A stretch of DNA of 64,000 nt from an uncultured Paracoccaceae bacterium (GCA_947503175.1 CANNCO010000001.1:186001-250000), one strand, 5' to 3'; shown: positions 35,272 through 43,447, counted from the first letter of the stretch. Notes: generated by a model from the letters alone, not told the origin. Numbers and translations: made by a program.

Positions 35272-36663
35272 ATGCGTTTCAGCCTCCCTAGAGCATTGGG
35301 CTATTTCGTTGGCGGGCTTTGGACAGGCTGGGGCGGACGAAAGCGTATTGAAGCCAGGCAACTCCGCAACCTGCGCCGGCTAGTGGAAAAGGTGCGTCGC
35401 GACTCCCCCCTGTTCCACCAACTCTATGCGGATCTGCCACCATCAAGCGAGATCGTACTGGGCGACTTGCCGGTGACCCGCAAACCCCAGCTCATGGCGG
35501 AGTTCGATGACTGGCTGACGATCCGCTCCCTTCCCCTCGATAAAGCGCGCAAACATCTTCGGGACATCGGGAAGGTGGGCGTGCCGATCGACGATGTTGC
35601 CGTCTTTCAGACCTCCGGGACATCAGGCGAACCTGCTGTCATCGTATTGTCAGAATCGTTCGTGGAATATGCCTATGGCATCATGCTGGCGCGCTTTGAG
35701 CGATACCACCGGAAGCTCGTGCGAGACGTCCGCACGCTCGGCGACAGGGTGACGATCACCGGCGGGAATGGCCACTTCGCCGGAAACGGGTTCAATAAAT
35801 TGGTGCAGCGGTTGAATCCGCGGCTGGCGAAGGGTTTTGGAGTAACCTTCGTGGAGGCCGAGCAGCCGATTGGTCAGCTCGTCGACAGGCTCAATGCGAT
35901 TGGGAACATCGCTTGGATCGTGACCTACCCGAGCATGCTGGCCATCCTGGTCAGGGAAAAAGAGGCCGGGCGGCTGCGGATCGAACCGGCGTTCATCACC
36001 ACGGGCGGCGAGACACTTACGGCTGACCTGCGCGCGCGGGTCGGGCAAGCCTTCCCCTCGCTGAAATACGGCATCTCCGATCCCTATGGCTGCACCGAGT
36101 GTCTGGCGCTGTCGTTCGAGTGCAGCCACGGGCGGAAACATGTGAACGAAGACTGGGTCATCCTCGAAGCGGTCGACGACGCGATGCAGCCCGTTCCCGA
36201 CGGCACGCTGTCGGCAAGCGTATTGCTGACAGTGCTCGCCAATGAGGTTCAGCCCTTCATCCGCTATGAACTGGGCGACTGTGTTCGGTTCGACGAGGAC
36301 TCCTGCCCCTGCGGGTCGCCGTTTCGCAGTTTCCGGGTGGAAGGACGCCAGGCGACCCTCGTTCGTGCAGGCGAGGTGATTCTCTCGCCACTGGTCTTCG
36401 ATCTTGAGCACGACCGGGCCCAGCGTATCCAGCTGGTCCAGACCGGCGAATTCGATTTCGAACTGCGCATACAACTGGCCGAGGGTGCGGTGGCGGAGCC
36501 TGTTTTTCAGGAAGTCATCGAGTCGGTTAAAAAAGTGTTTTGCCATAATGGTTTGAACGACGTGTCGGTAAGAGCAGGCGAAGCACCCCCCGCTTTCACC
36601 GCGAGCGGAAAGTTCCACGAAGTAGTGCCCTTGCGAGATGCCGATACACGAACCATGGCATAA
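35272..36663 (+). CDS. PaaK/CapK-type AMP-forming ligase (adenylate-forming enzyme)
   Basis: A 463-residue member of the phenylacetate-CoA ligase/CapK branch of the ANL superfamily. Seen: the P-loop FQTSGTSGEPAVIVLS, the middle motif YGCTECLALSFEC in place of the usual Y-G-x-T-E, and the hinge region RYELGDCVRFDEDSCPCGSP with a Cys pair. It would activate a carboxylate as an acyl-adenylate. There is no acyl carrier, reductase or transferase next to it, so the substrate is unknown. The start ATG lacks a strong ribosome site. It sits in a sparser accessory stretch. Confidence 0.78.
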   Translation: MRFSLPRALGYFVGGLWTGWGGRKRIEARQLRNLRRLVEKVRRDSPLFHQLYADLPPSSEIVLGDLPVTRKPQLMAEFDDWLTIRSLPLDKARKHLRDIGKVGVPIDDVAVFQTSGTSGEPAVIVLSESFVEYAYGIMLARFERYHRKLVRDVRTLGDRVTITGGNGHFAGNGFNKLVQRLNPRLAKGFGVTFVEAEQPIGQLVDRLNAIGNIAWIVTYPSMLAILVREKEAGRLRIEPAFITTGGETLTADLRARVGQAFPSLKYGISDPYGCTECLALSFECSHGRKHVNEDWVILEAVDDAMQPVPDGTLSASVLLTVLANEVQPFIRYELGDCVRFDEDSCPCGSPFRSFRVEGRQATLVRAGEVILSPLVFDLEHDRAQRIQLVQTGEFDFELRIQLAEGAVAEPVFQEVIESVKKVFCHNGLNDVSVRAGEAPPAFTASGKFHEVVPLRDADTRTMA

Positions 36664-36983
36664 TCCGGAATCACCGGTTGGCTTCCGGTGGAGCAAGCGA
36701 ATAATCCCCCAGCTCCGCTCATCACGGGTCTTCCACCTCCGCTAAAAGCCGAGATTCGCATGCCCTGCAGCATCAGGTACTTTGGGCTCCCCGCCATTCG
36801 CCACGCGCTGCACCGATGGCTGCTCCGGCGCTAAGTGATCGAACGCTCTCCCGCAACTGGTATCGTTCTCTGCATATCTCCGTGCCGTCGAAGTCCCATC
36901 TGAACGGAGAAAACCGGTCGGTCCCCCCAACCCAACCCCTTATCCGCGACGTTCCCGAACCGGGCACGGTCCGACGCAAGGTG
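36664..36983. other. 320-base stretch without a recognised gene
   Basis: It lies between the convergent PaaK-like and GNAT genes. Just after the first stop, CACCGG (36670-36675) and CCGGTG (36683-36688) can form a short hairpin without a U-tract, a weak terminator candidate. Short frames on both strands look random. No repeat or RNA family seen. Confidence 0.5.
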
Positions 36984-37493
36984 TCAGAGCTTTGCAGCTT
37001 CCCGGCCAAGCTCGTAGGACTTGCAGACCGCGCCCTCCGCCGTCCGGTAGGTCCGGAACCCCATCGCCTCGTAATAGGCCTGCCCCTCGGCATTATCCGC
37101 CCCGATGAAGGCTTCTATCGCCGGAACGCCCGCATCCTCTGCCGCGGTCTGCGTCCGCTCGAAAAGCGCGCGCCCGATCCCGCGCCGCGCCGCCGTCGGG
37201 CAGATATGCGTCCCGATCACCGCCCATCCGACAGGCGCGTCATAGGGGTTGCCCTCCACGGCATGGCTCAGGGACTGAAATCCCAGAACCGCCCCCGCCG
37301 CATCCACCGCGACGAAACACGCAATACGGTGCGGATTGCCCAGATAATGGTTGCGCACATGGTCCAGATCCGCCCGATTGGTCCGCTTGCCAGCCGCAAC
37401 AAGCCGCTCCAGCATCCGGCTCATACTCATGGCATCTTCTGGGATGGCGTCCCTGATCTCGATCCCCCTGACCTCGGTCCCATGAGACGCCAT
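36984..37493 (-). CDS. GNAT-family N-acetyltransferase
   Basis: A 169-residue acetyl-CoA-dependent N-acetyltransferase. The fold is visible as IRDAIPEDAMSMSRML (strand 1 and helix 1), GTHICPTAARRGIGRALFER (motif A, the R/Q-x-x-G-x-G/A acetyl-CoA loop) and NAEGQAYYEAMGFRTYRT (motif B). The substrate is unknown. Its ATG overlaps by one base the stop of a small upstream gene (TGATG), implying coupled translation. Confidence 0.87.
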   Translation of the reverse strand: MASHGTEVRGIEIRDAIPEDAMSMSRMLERLVAAGKRTNRADLDHVRNHYLGNPHRIACFVAVDAAGAVLGFQSLSHAVEGNPYDAPVGWAVIGTHICPTAARRGIGRALFERTQTAAEDAGVPAIEAFIGADNAEGQAYYEAMGFRTYRTAEGAVCKSYELGREAAKL

Positions 37494-37651
37494 CAGAGTT
37501 GTCGTCCGGCGGGTACAGGGTCTGCCCCTTCTAAGGAAGCGATGTCGCTCTGCGACGCCGGCGCTTCAAGGGTCTTCAGCCGGTTCCCCACAGTGGCGTT
37601 CGGCATACGGGTGCCATAGCCACCCGAAATCGTCAGTCGGTCGACATACAT
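37493..37651 (-). CDS. Small hypothetical protein coupled to the GNAT gene
   Basis: 52 residues starting MYVDRLTISGGYGTRMPNAT; not recognised. Support for translation: the ribosome site GAAGGGGAAAC ends just before GTGATG on the minus strand, and the stop codon overlaps the GNAT ATG by one base. No membrane segment or signal is visible. It could be a leader for the acetyltransferase rather than a functional protein. Confidence 0.45.
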   Translation of the reverse strand: MYVDRLTISGGYGTRMPNATVGNRLKTLEAPASQSDIASLEGADPVPAGRQL

Positions 37652-38054
37652 CACAGTTTCCCCTTCGTTTTCAAATGAGTGGGCGCCGCCACCAGCATTT
37701 ACTTCAGCGCACTGATCATGTCGAGGCAAGGCATGATGGTCCGCATTCCATCTGCGATAACGGCAAACCCGACGAAGGCCGTGCTCAACCTCGCTGACGT
37801 GATGCCATCGGTCAGATCAAGGCGTGAAAGGATGACCTATGCAGGCAAGGAGAGCATCCAAGGGTGGAAAACCCGGTAGAGGATGTATGGCACCTGAAAA
37901 CCGGCGCTGCTCTTCGCTCACCTTTCCAGGCGATGAAACGACACCGCTGACCAAGATCGGTTGGCCTATGCTTTGCACCTCATCCACGCGCCTCCACCGC
38001 CGCGAATGATGAAGGAATCCTTGACAGACCGGCCGCAAAGCCGCAGCAACAACC
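37652..38054. other. Gene-poor stretch with a possible gene remnant
   Basis: No intact gene is evident. On the minus strand at about 37704-37840 a 40-odd-residue segment without a start codon (reading FVGFAVIADGMRTIMP near its end) is protein-like, and the frame next to it upstream also looks coding, as if a gene had decayed by frameshift. The right end holds the candidate -35 of the cobalamin riboswitch. Confidence 0.35.
38021..38049 (+). promoter_or_regulatory. Candidate promoter of the B12 operon
   Basis: Perfect -35 TTGACA at 38021-38026; the -10 17-18 bases later (CAGCAA/AGCAAC) is poor. The implied transcription start, near 38056, falls at the beginning of the cobalamin riboswitch. Confidence 0.4.
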
Positions 38055-38235
38055 TGCTTCGGTTCCGGGCGCCTCAGGCGTCCGGTGAAAAGGGAACGCG
38101 GTGCGGGGCTTGCCCCAATGCCGCGACTGCCCCCGCAACTGTAAGCGGCGAGCGCGGCTGACGACGCCACTGGGAGCATCCCGGGAAGGCCGGTCCGCGC
38201 AGTGACCCGCAAGTCAGGAGACCTGCCGAAGCGTT
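38055..38235 (+). promoter_or_regulatory. Cobalamin (adenosylcobalamin) riboswitch
   Basis: The consensus blocks occur in order: GGTGAAAAGGGAACGCGGTG, GCGACTGCCCCCGCAACTGT (B12 box core) with AAGCGG, GCCACTGGG, CCGGGAAGG and AAGTCAGGAGACCTGCC. It precedes btuC by about 130 bases, so the whole downstream uptake and TonB operon should be switched off by B12. The expression platform is not clear; no strong U-tract terminator follows. Confidence 0.95.
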
Positions 38236-38368
38236 CACCCTGTCCGGGCGCGGGGCGCGCGTCGGGCAACGGTTCTTCCGTCGTGGTGGCATTTCACCGT
38301 CTGCGGAACGCGTATCCGCAGGCATATGGACGGGGACGCCGGGGTGGCGTCCGGCAAAGGATGCCGGG

Positions 38369-39397
38369 ATGGCGGGGCCAGATCCCATCGCATTAGAGGC
38401 AAGACGCAGCCAGCCGGGCATCCTGGCCGTTGGTCTCGTGGCGCTGACCGTATTCCTGTTTCTGGCCGCCCTCGTTGTCGGACCCGCCCGGATCGGGATC
38501 GGTCCGGGGCTTGCCGCGCTCTTCTCCGGCACCGAAGGCCCGACCGCCCTCGTGATGCGCGAAATCCGTCTGCCCCGCGCGATCCTTGCCGTTCTCGTGG
38601 GCGCAAGCCTCGGTCTCGCCGGGGCCGCGATGCAGGGCTATCTCCGCAACCCGCTGGCCGAACCCGGTCTGATCGGCGTCTCCGGTGCCGCCGCCCTTGG
38701 TGCCGTGATCGCACTGCAAACCGGGATCGCGGCCATCGCCATGCCCGCCTTGCCCGCAGCCGCCCTGATCGGCGCCCTGATCGCCGTCGGCCTGATCCTG
38801 CTTCTGGCCGGTCCCCGCGGCGCCTCGCTCACCCTGATCCTCGCAGGGATCGCGATCAGCGCGCTGGCCGGTGCGCTCACATCACTGGTTCTCAACCTCT
38901 CGCCCAACCCCTTCGCGGCCTCCGAGATCGTGTTCTGGATGATGGGCTCGCTCGCCGACCGCTCTTTCACCCATGTCTGGATCGCCTTGCCCTTCATGGC
39001 GCTCGGCTGGGTCCTTCTGGCGGGCACAGGCCGGGTCCTCGATGCGCTGACCCTTGGCGAAGACGCCGCCGAGGCCATGGGGCTGGGCCTCGCACGCGCC
39101 CGCCTGATGCTGGTTTTCGGCGTCGCCAGCGCCGTGGGGGCTTCGGTCGCGGTCGCGGGTGCCATCGGCTTCGTCGGCCTCGTCGTCCCCCACATCCTGC
39201 GCCGTTTCGTGGGCGGCCGCCCCTCGGCGCTCCTCTGGGCCAGCGCGCTGGGCGGGGCCGCGATGCTGCTCGCCGCCGACCTCTCCGTCCGCCTGATCCT
39301 GCCGGAACGCGACCTGAAACTGGGCGTCGTCACAGCCCTCGTTGGAGCGCCCCTGTTCCTGCACCTGATCTACAAGACGCGCAAGGAGGTCGCATGA
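38369..39397 (+). CDS. btuC: Vitamin B12 ABC transporter permease (FecCD family)
   Basis: A 342-residue FecCD/BtuC permease with about ten membrane helices. Seen: REIRLPRAILAVLVGASLGL followed by AGAAMQGYLRNPLAEPGLIG (family signature), the coupling-helix region LTLGEDAAEAMGLGLARARL and FVGLVVPHILRRFVG. It forms the inner-membrane channel with BtuD at 39394. The riboswitch upstream makes a cobalamin substrate much more likely than a siderophore. It overlaps btuD by 4 bases (ATGA). Confidence 0.9.
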   Translation: MAGPDPIALEARRSQPGILAVGLVALTVFLFLAALVVGPARIGIGPGLAALFSGTEGPTALVMREIRLPRAILAVLVGASLGLAGAAMQGYLRNPLAEPGLIGVSGAAALGAVIALQTGIAAIAMPALPAAALIGALIAVGLILLLAGPRGASLTLILAGIAISALAGALTSLVLNLSPNPFAASEIVFWMMGSLADRSFTHVWIALPFMALGWVLLAGTGRVLDALTLGEDAAEAMGLGLARARLMLVFGVASAVGASVAVAGAIGFVGLVVPHILRRFVGGRPSALLWASALGGAAMLLAADLSVRLILPERDLKLGVVTALVGAPLFLHLIYKTRKEVA

Positions 39398-40143
39398 GCC
39401 TCCTGACCCTCGACACCCTCACCGTCAGACGCGGCACCTGCCCGGTGGTCGATAGTGTCAGCCTTTCCATCGGCCCGGGCGAATGCGTCGGCCTGATCGG
39501 TCCCAACGGCGCAGGCAAAACCACGCTCCTGCGCGCGGCCCTCGGCCTCTTGCCCTCCACCGGCCATTCTTCTCTGGCCAACCAACCCGCCGCTGCCCGC
39601 GCGCGCGCCGCCGCATGGCTTCCGCAGTCCCGCGAAATCGCGTGGCCGGTTGACGTGGAAACCGTCGTCGCCCTTGGCCGCCTCCCATGGCGCCCCCGGG
39701 GCGCGCCGCTGTCGCCCCACGACGCCCAGGCCGTCTCCGGCGCCCTGTCCCGCATGGGCCTCGCATCCTACCGCACCCGCACCGCGACGCAGCTTTCGGG
39801 CGGTGAACAGGCCCGCGTCCTGATCGCCCGGACCCTTGCGCAGGAAACACCTCTTCTTCTGGCCGACGAACCCATCGCGGGCCTCGACCCGGCCAGCCAG
39901 ATCGCCACGATGCAGGTCTTTGCGGCCCTCGCGCGCGAGGGCCGCAGCGTCGTCACCGCCCTCCACGATCTCGCGCTCGCCGCCCGCTACTGCACCCGGC
40001 TTCTGATGATGCACCAGGGCCGCCTCGTCGCCGACGGCCCGCCGCAACAGGTGCTGAGCGCCGAAAACGCCGCCCGCGTCTTTGGCATCGAAGGCCGGTT
40101 CGACGCCGAAGGCCGCTATCAGGTGCTGGAGGCCGCGTCATGA
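39394..40143 (+). CDS. btuD: Vitamin B12 ABC transporter ATP-binding protein
   Basis: A 249-residue ABC ATPase. Walker A is GPNGAGKTTLL, the signature TQLSGGEQARVLIARTL, Walker B LLLADEPIAGLDPASQ, and the switch His is in VVTALHDLALAARY. The start ATG at 39394 overlaps the btuC stop (ATGA); the same frame is open far upstream inside btuC but that part is antisense-like and not coding. It drives import through BtuC. The gene ends overlapping the BtuF-like gene by 4 bases. Confidence 0.93.
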   Translation: MSLLTLDTLTVRRGTCPVVDSVSLSIGPGECVGLIGPNGAGKTTLLRAALGLLPSTGHSSLANQPAAARARAAAWLPQSREIAWPVDVETVVALGRLPWRPRGAPLSPHDAQAVSGALSRMGLASYRTRTATQLSGGEQARVLIARTLAQETPLLLADEPIAGLDPASQIATMQVFAALAREGRSVVTALHDLALAARYCTRLLMMHQGRLVADGPPQQVLSAENAARVFGIEGRFDAEGRYQVLEAAS

Positions 40144-40922
40144 TGGGCCCCGCGCGCATCGTCTGCCTGACCGAGGAAACGGTCGAAACCCTTTATCTGC
40201 TTGGCCAGGATCACCGCATCGTCGGCGTCACCGGCTATGCCGTCCGCCCGCCGCGGGTCCGGCGCGAGAAACCCCGCGTTGGCGCCTTCACCTCCGCCGA
40301 TCTGCCCAAGATCCTCGGTCTCAAACCCGATCTCGTCCTGACCTTCTCCGACCTGCAGGCCGACATCGCCGCTGACCTGATCCGGGCCGGGATCGCGGTC
40401 CATGCCTTCAACCAGCGTTCCGTCGCGGGCATTTTCGACATGATCGAAACGCTGGGCGCGCTCACCGGCGTGCCGGATCGCGCCACCGCCCTGATCGCCG
40501 ATCTCACCGCACGTCTCGACGCGGCCCGTACCGCCATCCCGCCGGACACCCCACGCCCCGGCGTCTACCTCGAAGAATGGGACGATCCGCCCATCTCGGG
40601 TATCGGCTGGGTCTCGGAACTCGTTGAAATCGCCGGCGGGCGCGACGTCTTTGCCGGACACGCCGCCCATCCGGACGCAAAATCCCGCATCCTCGACCCG
40701 ACCGAGGTCATCGCCGCCGCACCGGACGTCATCATCGCGTCATGGTGCGGCAAGAAAGTGCGCCCCGAACGCATTGCCGCCCGCCCGGGCTGGGACAAGA
40801 TCCCCGCTGTGCAAAACGGACGGATCCATGAGATCAAGTCGCCGCTGATTCTGCAGCCCGGGCCGGCCGCACTTACCGACGGGCTGGACGGGATCAGAAC
40901 CGCGCTCTGGGGGGGCAGGTGA
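40140..40922 (+). CDS. btuF: Cobalamin-binding protein of the BtuF type, without visible signal peptide
   Basis: A 260-residue periplasmic-binding-protein class III fold: RIVCLTEETVETLYLLGQDH at the start, the central long helix, LEEWDDPPISGIGWVSELVE and a C-terminal lobe with PGWDKIPAVQNGRIHEI. The context (riboswitch, btuCD) points to B12. The N-terminus begins directly at the first beta strand; no hydrophobic signal or lipobox is visible, and the overlap with btuD leaves no room for one. It is therefore either exported by an unrecognised route or cytosolic. Confidence 0.82.
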   Translation: MMGPARIVCLTEETVETLYLLGQDHRIVGVTGYAVRPPRVRREKPRVGAFTSADLPKILGLKPDLVLTFSDLQADIAADLIRAGIAVHAFNQRSVAGIFDMIETLGALTGVPDRATALIADLTARLDAARTAIPPDTPRPGVYLEEWDDPPISGIGWVSELVEIAGGRDVFAGHAAHPDAKSRILDPTEVIAAAPDVIIASWCGKKVRPERIAARPGWDKIPAVQNGRIHEIKSPLILQPGPAALTDGLDGIRTALWGGR

Positions 40923-41563
40923 TGGAAAAACTGATCGCACAGGTGACCGAGGCCCTGTCCCGCGGCGGACCGGTCCTGTGGATCATCGCCGGTCTGTCGG
41001 TGATCACGCTGGCGCTGATCCTGTGGAAAATCTGGCGTCTGATCTGGATTGGGGTCTGGGGCGGCACCGATACCGACCCCGCAATACAGGCATGGATCGC
41101 GGGCGACTGGGTGGGCGCGCAGACGCTTCTGCGGGGGGCACGCGGCCTCAGGGGCCGGATCGCGCGGGTGGCGATGACGATCCGCCGCGACCCCGCCCTG
41201 ACCGAACCCCATGCGCGCGAGGAAATCACCCGCCTCGCCATGGGCGAATTGCGCGACGCCCGCGAGGGCCTGCGCGCGCTTGACCTGATCGCGACCATCG
41301 CGCCGCTTCTGGGCCTCTTCGGCACCGTTCTGGGCATGATCGAGGCGTTTCAGGCGTTGCAAGGCGCAGGCAGTCAGGCCGATCCCGGCATTCTGGCCGG
41401 CGGGATATGGGAGGCGCTTCTGACAACAGCCGCCGGCATGGGCGTCGCGATCCCGGCGGCCATGGCAAGCGCATGGTTCGAGGGCGTCGTCGACCGGGTA
41501 CAGGCCGAAATGGAAGACACCGCCACCCGCATCTTCACCCGTGGCCCGGAACAGGGGGGCTAG
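40922..41563 (+). CDS. exbB: ExbB/TolQ/MotA-type proton channel protein
   Basis: A 213-residue ExbB-family subunit with three membrane helices. TM1 is GGPVLWIIAGLSVITLALIL; TM2 and TM3 hold the pore residues in IAPLLGLFGTVLGMIEAFQA and LLTTAAGMGVAIPAAM, keeping the conserved Thr residues that face the ExbD Asp. The ATG at 40922 overlaps the btuF stop. It should form a pentamer around the ExbD dimer and power TonB. It is in the B12-riboswitch operon. Confidence 0.9.
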   Translation: MEKLIAQVTEALSRGGPVLWIIAGLSVITLALILWKIWRLIWIGVWGGTDTDPAIQAWIAGDWVGAQTLLRGARGLRGRIARVAMTIRRDPALTEPHAREEITRLAMGELRDAREGLRALDLIATIAPLLGLFGTVLGMIEAFQALQGAGSQADPGILAGGIWEALLTTAAGMGVAIPAAMASAWFEGVVDRVQAEMEDTATRIFTRGPEQGG

Positions 41564-41567
41564 GGGC

Positions 41568-41954
41568 ATGTTCCAGTTCGCCACCCCGCGCCGGACCGCG
41601 CGGATCAGCCTGACACCGATGATCGACGTGGTGTTCCTGCTGCTGGTCTTTTTCATGCTCGTCGCACGGTTCGGGCTGGATCAGGCCGTACCGTTGCGGC
41701 TTGGCACCGGCAGTGGCGACTGGCAGGGCCCGCCGCGCCTCGTCGATATCGCGCCGGACGGCTTGCGGCTGAACGGTGTCGCGCTTCCGCCGCGCGATCT
41801 GCTTCTGGAACTCGTGGGTCTCACCGAAACCGGCGCCGATACCGTGGTGTTGCGCCCGGTCGACGGGGCAAGCCTCGGGCGTCTGGTCGAGGTGATGGGT
41901 CTCATGGAAGAAGCCGGGTTCACGAACCTCGCCGTGATCGGGGCCCGCCCATGA
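41568..41954 (+). CDS. exbD: ExbD biopolymer transport protein, first copy
   Basis: 128 residues: a short cytosolic N-terminus, one membrane helix (LTPMIDVVFLLLVFFMLVAR) and a periplasmic domain. The Asp in MIDVVF corresponds to E. coli ExbD Asp25, the proton carrier, and is present. The ATG at 41568 lies 4 bases after the exbB stop, after AGGGGC. It overlaps the second exbD by 4 bases. Confidence 0.9.
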   Translation: MFQFATPRRTARISLTPMIDVVFLLLVFFMLVARFGLDQAVPLRLGTGSGDWQGPPRLVDIAPDGLRLNGVALPPRDLLLELVGLTETGADTVVLRPVDGASLGRLVEVMGLMEEAGFTNLAVIGARP

Positions 41955-42337
41955 GATTTGCGCCCACATCGCCCAAACCGCGCCCGCGCGAGGCCATCGT
42001 GCCGATGATCAACGTGGTTTTCCTGCTGCTGATCTTCTTCCTCATGACCGCCAGCATCGGCGCCCGCCCGCCCTTCGACCTTGCCTTGCCCGAAGGGACG
42101 GGCGACGCACAGGCCGACGCGCCCGATGTTCTTTTCATCGCCGCTGACGGCACGCTGGCGTTTGGAGCCGCGCGCGGAGAAGCCGCCGTTGATGCGATAG
42201 CTGCGATGGCCGGTGACGGCGGTGTCCTCGACATCCGCGCTGACCGGAGCGTGCCTGCTGCGGTTCTGGCGGGCCTTTTGCCCCGTCTTGCCGAAATCGG
42301 CATCGCCGAAACCCGCCTTGTGACGGTGCGCGAATGA
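41951..42337 (+). CDS. ExbD-like protein, second copy, membrane Asp replaced by Asn
   Basis: 128 residues with the same layout as the preceding exbD. The helix reads VPMINVVFLLLIFFLMTASI: the codon for the key residue is AAC (Asn) where the first copy has GAC (Asp). The periplasmic domain is intact (DIRADRSVPAAVLAGLLPRL), so the protein is probably made and folded. It overlaps both neighbours by 4 bases (ATGA). It may pair with ExbD1 to form a dimer with a single active proton site, or it may have a purely structural role. Confidence 0.88.
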   Translation: MRFAPTSPKPRPREAIVPMINVVFLLLIFFLMTASIGARPPFDLALPEGTGDAQADAPDVLFIAADGTLAFGAARGEAAVDAIAAMAGDGGVLDIRADRSVPAAVLAGLLPRLAEIGIAETRLVTVRE

Positions 42338-43248
42338 CCCGGGGCTGGATCGAAGTCTGTGTTTTCACCTGCCTCGCCGCGGCGGTCCATGCGGCGGTGA
42401 TCGTCGGGGTGGCGGGACCCCGGGGGGTGCCCGAAGGGGCAGGGGCGTCCGGGGATGCGGTCCTGTCGCTCGCCGCCGTTCCACCGGCGCTGGCGGCGCG
42501 GGTGAAAAGCTGGACGCAGTCGCCCGAGGTGATGCAGTCCGATCTCCCGCAACCCGTCGCGCCGCAGATTGCCGCGCTATCCGGTGACGTGCCCGGTGGC
42601 CCCGATGCACGCCCGGTGCCCGTCGACACCCCCGCACAACCCATGGCAGACGCCGCGCTTCCCGATATGACCTTGCCGGTTCCCGAGATCCCTGCCGAGC
42701 CGTTGACCGTCGCCCGTGCCGCGCCGCAGGCCCCCAGTTCCCCGGCACCGCCCGGCACCCGGCCCGAACCGCGTCCGGCACAGGTGACCGCCGCCCGCGT
42801 CATGCCGACAGTGACACGCCCGATCACGCCGGATGCGGATGCCTCTCCCGCGATTGCTCCGACGCCGCCGCCCCGCGCGGCGCAGCGCGCCGCCGGTCAG
42901 GGGGCGATGGCCAGCCGAGGCAATGACGTTGCGGCCCAAAGCACTACCGCCCGTACCGCGCCCTCCGCTTCGGCCATTGCCACATGGGGCGCAGATATCC
43001 GGGGCAGGATCGAAGCCCGCAAAACACTGCCGGCCGGACGCTGGACGCCGGGGCGTGCCATGCTGCGGATCACCGTTGGCCGGGACGGGCGGCTGCGGGC
43101 GGCGGCGATCCTGCAATCGTCGGGCGACCCCCGGCTCGACCGGGCCGCCCTTGCGGCGGTGACGCGCGCAGGCCGCCTGCCAAGGGCGCCGGACGGGTTT
43201 GAGAGCGATGCGATGCGGTTCGATCTTCCGATCAGTTTCACCCGCTAG
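42334..43248 (+). CDS. tonB: TonB-family energy transducer
   Basis: 304 residues: N-terminal helix with the His typical of TonB (CLAAAVHAAVIVGVAG), a long Pro-rich periplasmic spacer (about 60-210) and a C-terminal TonB domain (RIEARKTLPAGRWTPGRAML ... GDPRLDRAALAAVTRAGRLP). It carries proton-motive energy from ExbBD to outer-membrane receptors. It is the last gene of the B12-controlled operon; its receptor is not encoded here. Confidence 0.88.
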   Translation: MTRGWIEVCVFTCLAAAVHAAVIVGVAGPRGVPEGAGASGDAVLSLAAVPPALAARVKSWTQSPEVMQSDLPQPVAPQIAALSGDVPGGPDARPVPVDTPAQPMADAALPDMTLPVPEIPAEPLTVARAAPQAPSSPAPPGTRPEPRPAQVTAARVMPTVTRPITPDADASPAIAPTPPPRAAQRAAGQGAMASRGNDVAAQSTTARTAPSASAIATWGADIRGRIEARKTLPAGRWTPGRAMLRITVGRDGRLRAAAILQSSGDPRLDRAALAAVTRAGRLPRAPDGFESDAMRFDLPISFTR

Positions 43249-43262
43249 CCGCAACCGGGTTT

Positions 43263-43309
43263 GCGCATGCGATACACATGGTATGCGCATGGTTTCCGCA
43301 TGATGCGTG
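43263..43309. repeat. Intergenic ATGCGCAT repeat, copy 2
   Basis: It starts 15 bases after the tonB stop. It contains ATGCGCATGGTTTCCGCAT (43284-43302), the exact reverse complement of 15838-15856. CATGCGATAC (43267-43276) can pair with GTATGCGCATG (43282-43292) with one bulge, so the region can form a hairpin. Same position relative to an upstream stop codon as copy 1. Confidence 0.7.
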
Positions 43310-43447
43310 CGCTCCGTTAACGGGCGCGGATATTGCCGTGCCGCAAGGTCCGTTCTCGATTCCACTTCAGGTTAAACGGAATATTCATCCAGCCCCCCCA
43401 TGGTGCGGCCGTTCGATACGGATCGGGCAGATTGGGCCGGGGCTGCG

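Noticed and set aside
38326-39393. Upstream in-frame extension of btuD across the btuC gene
   Set aside because: BtuC is clear in another frame of the same strand and btuD has an ATGA-coupled start with a family-like N-terminus at 39394.
43310-43447. CtrA site before the receptor-like gene
   Set aside because: Two TTAA half-sites occur (near 43317 and 43371) but neither has a second half at the seven-base spacing.
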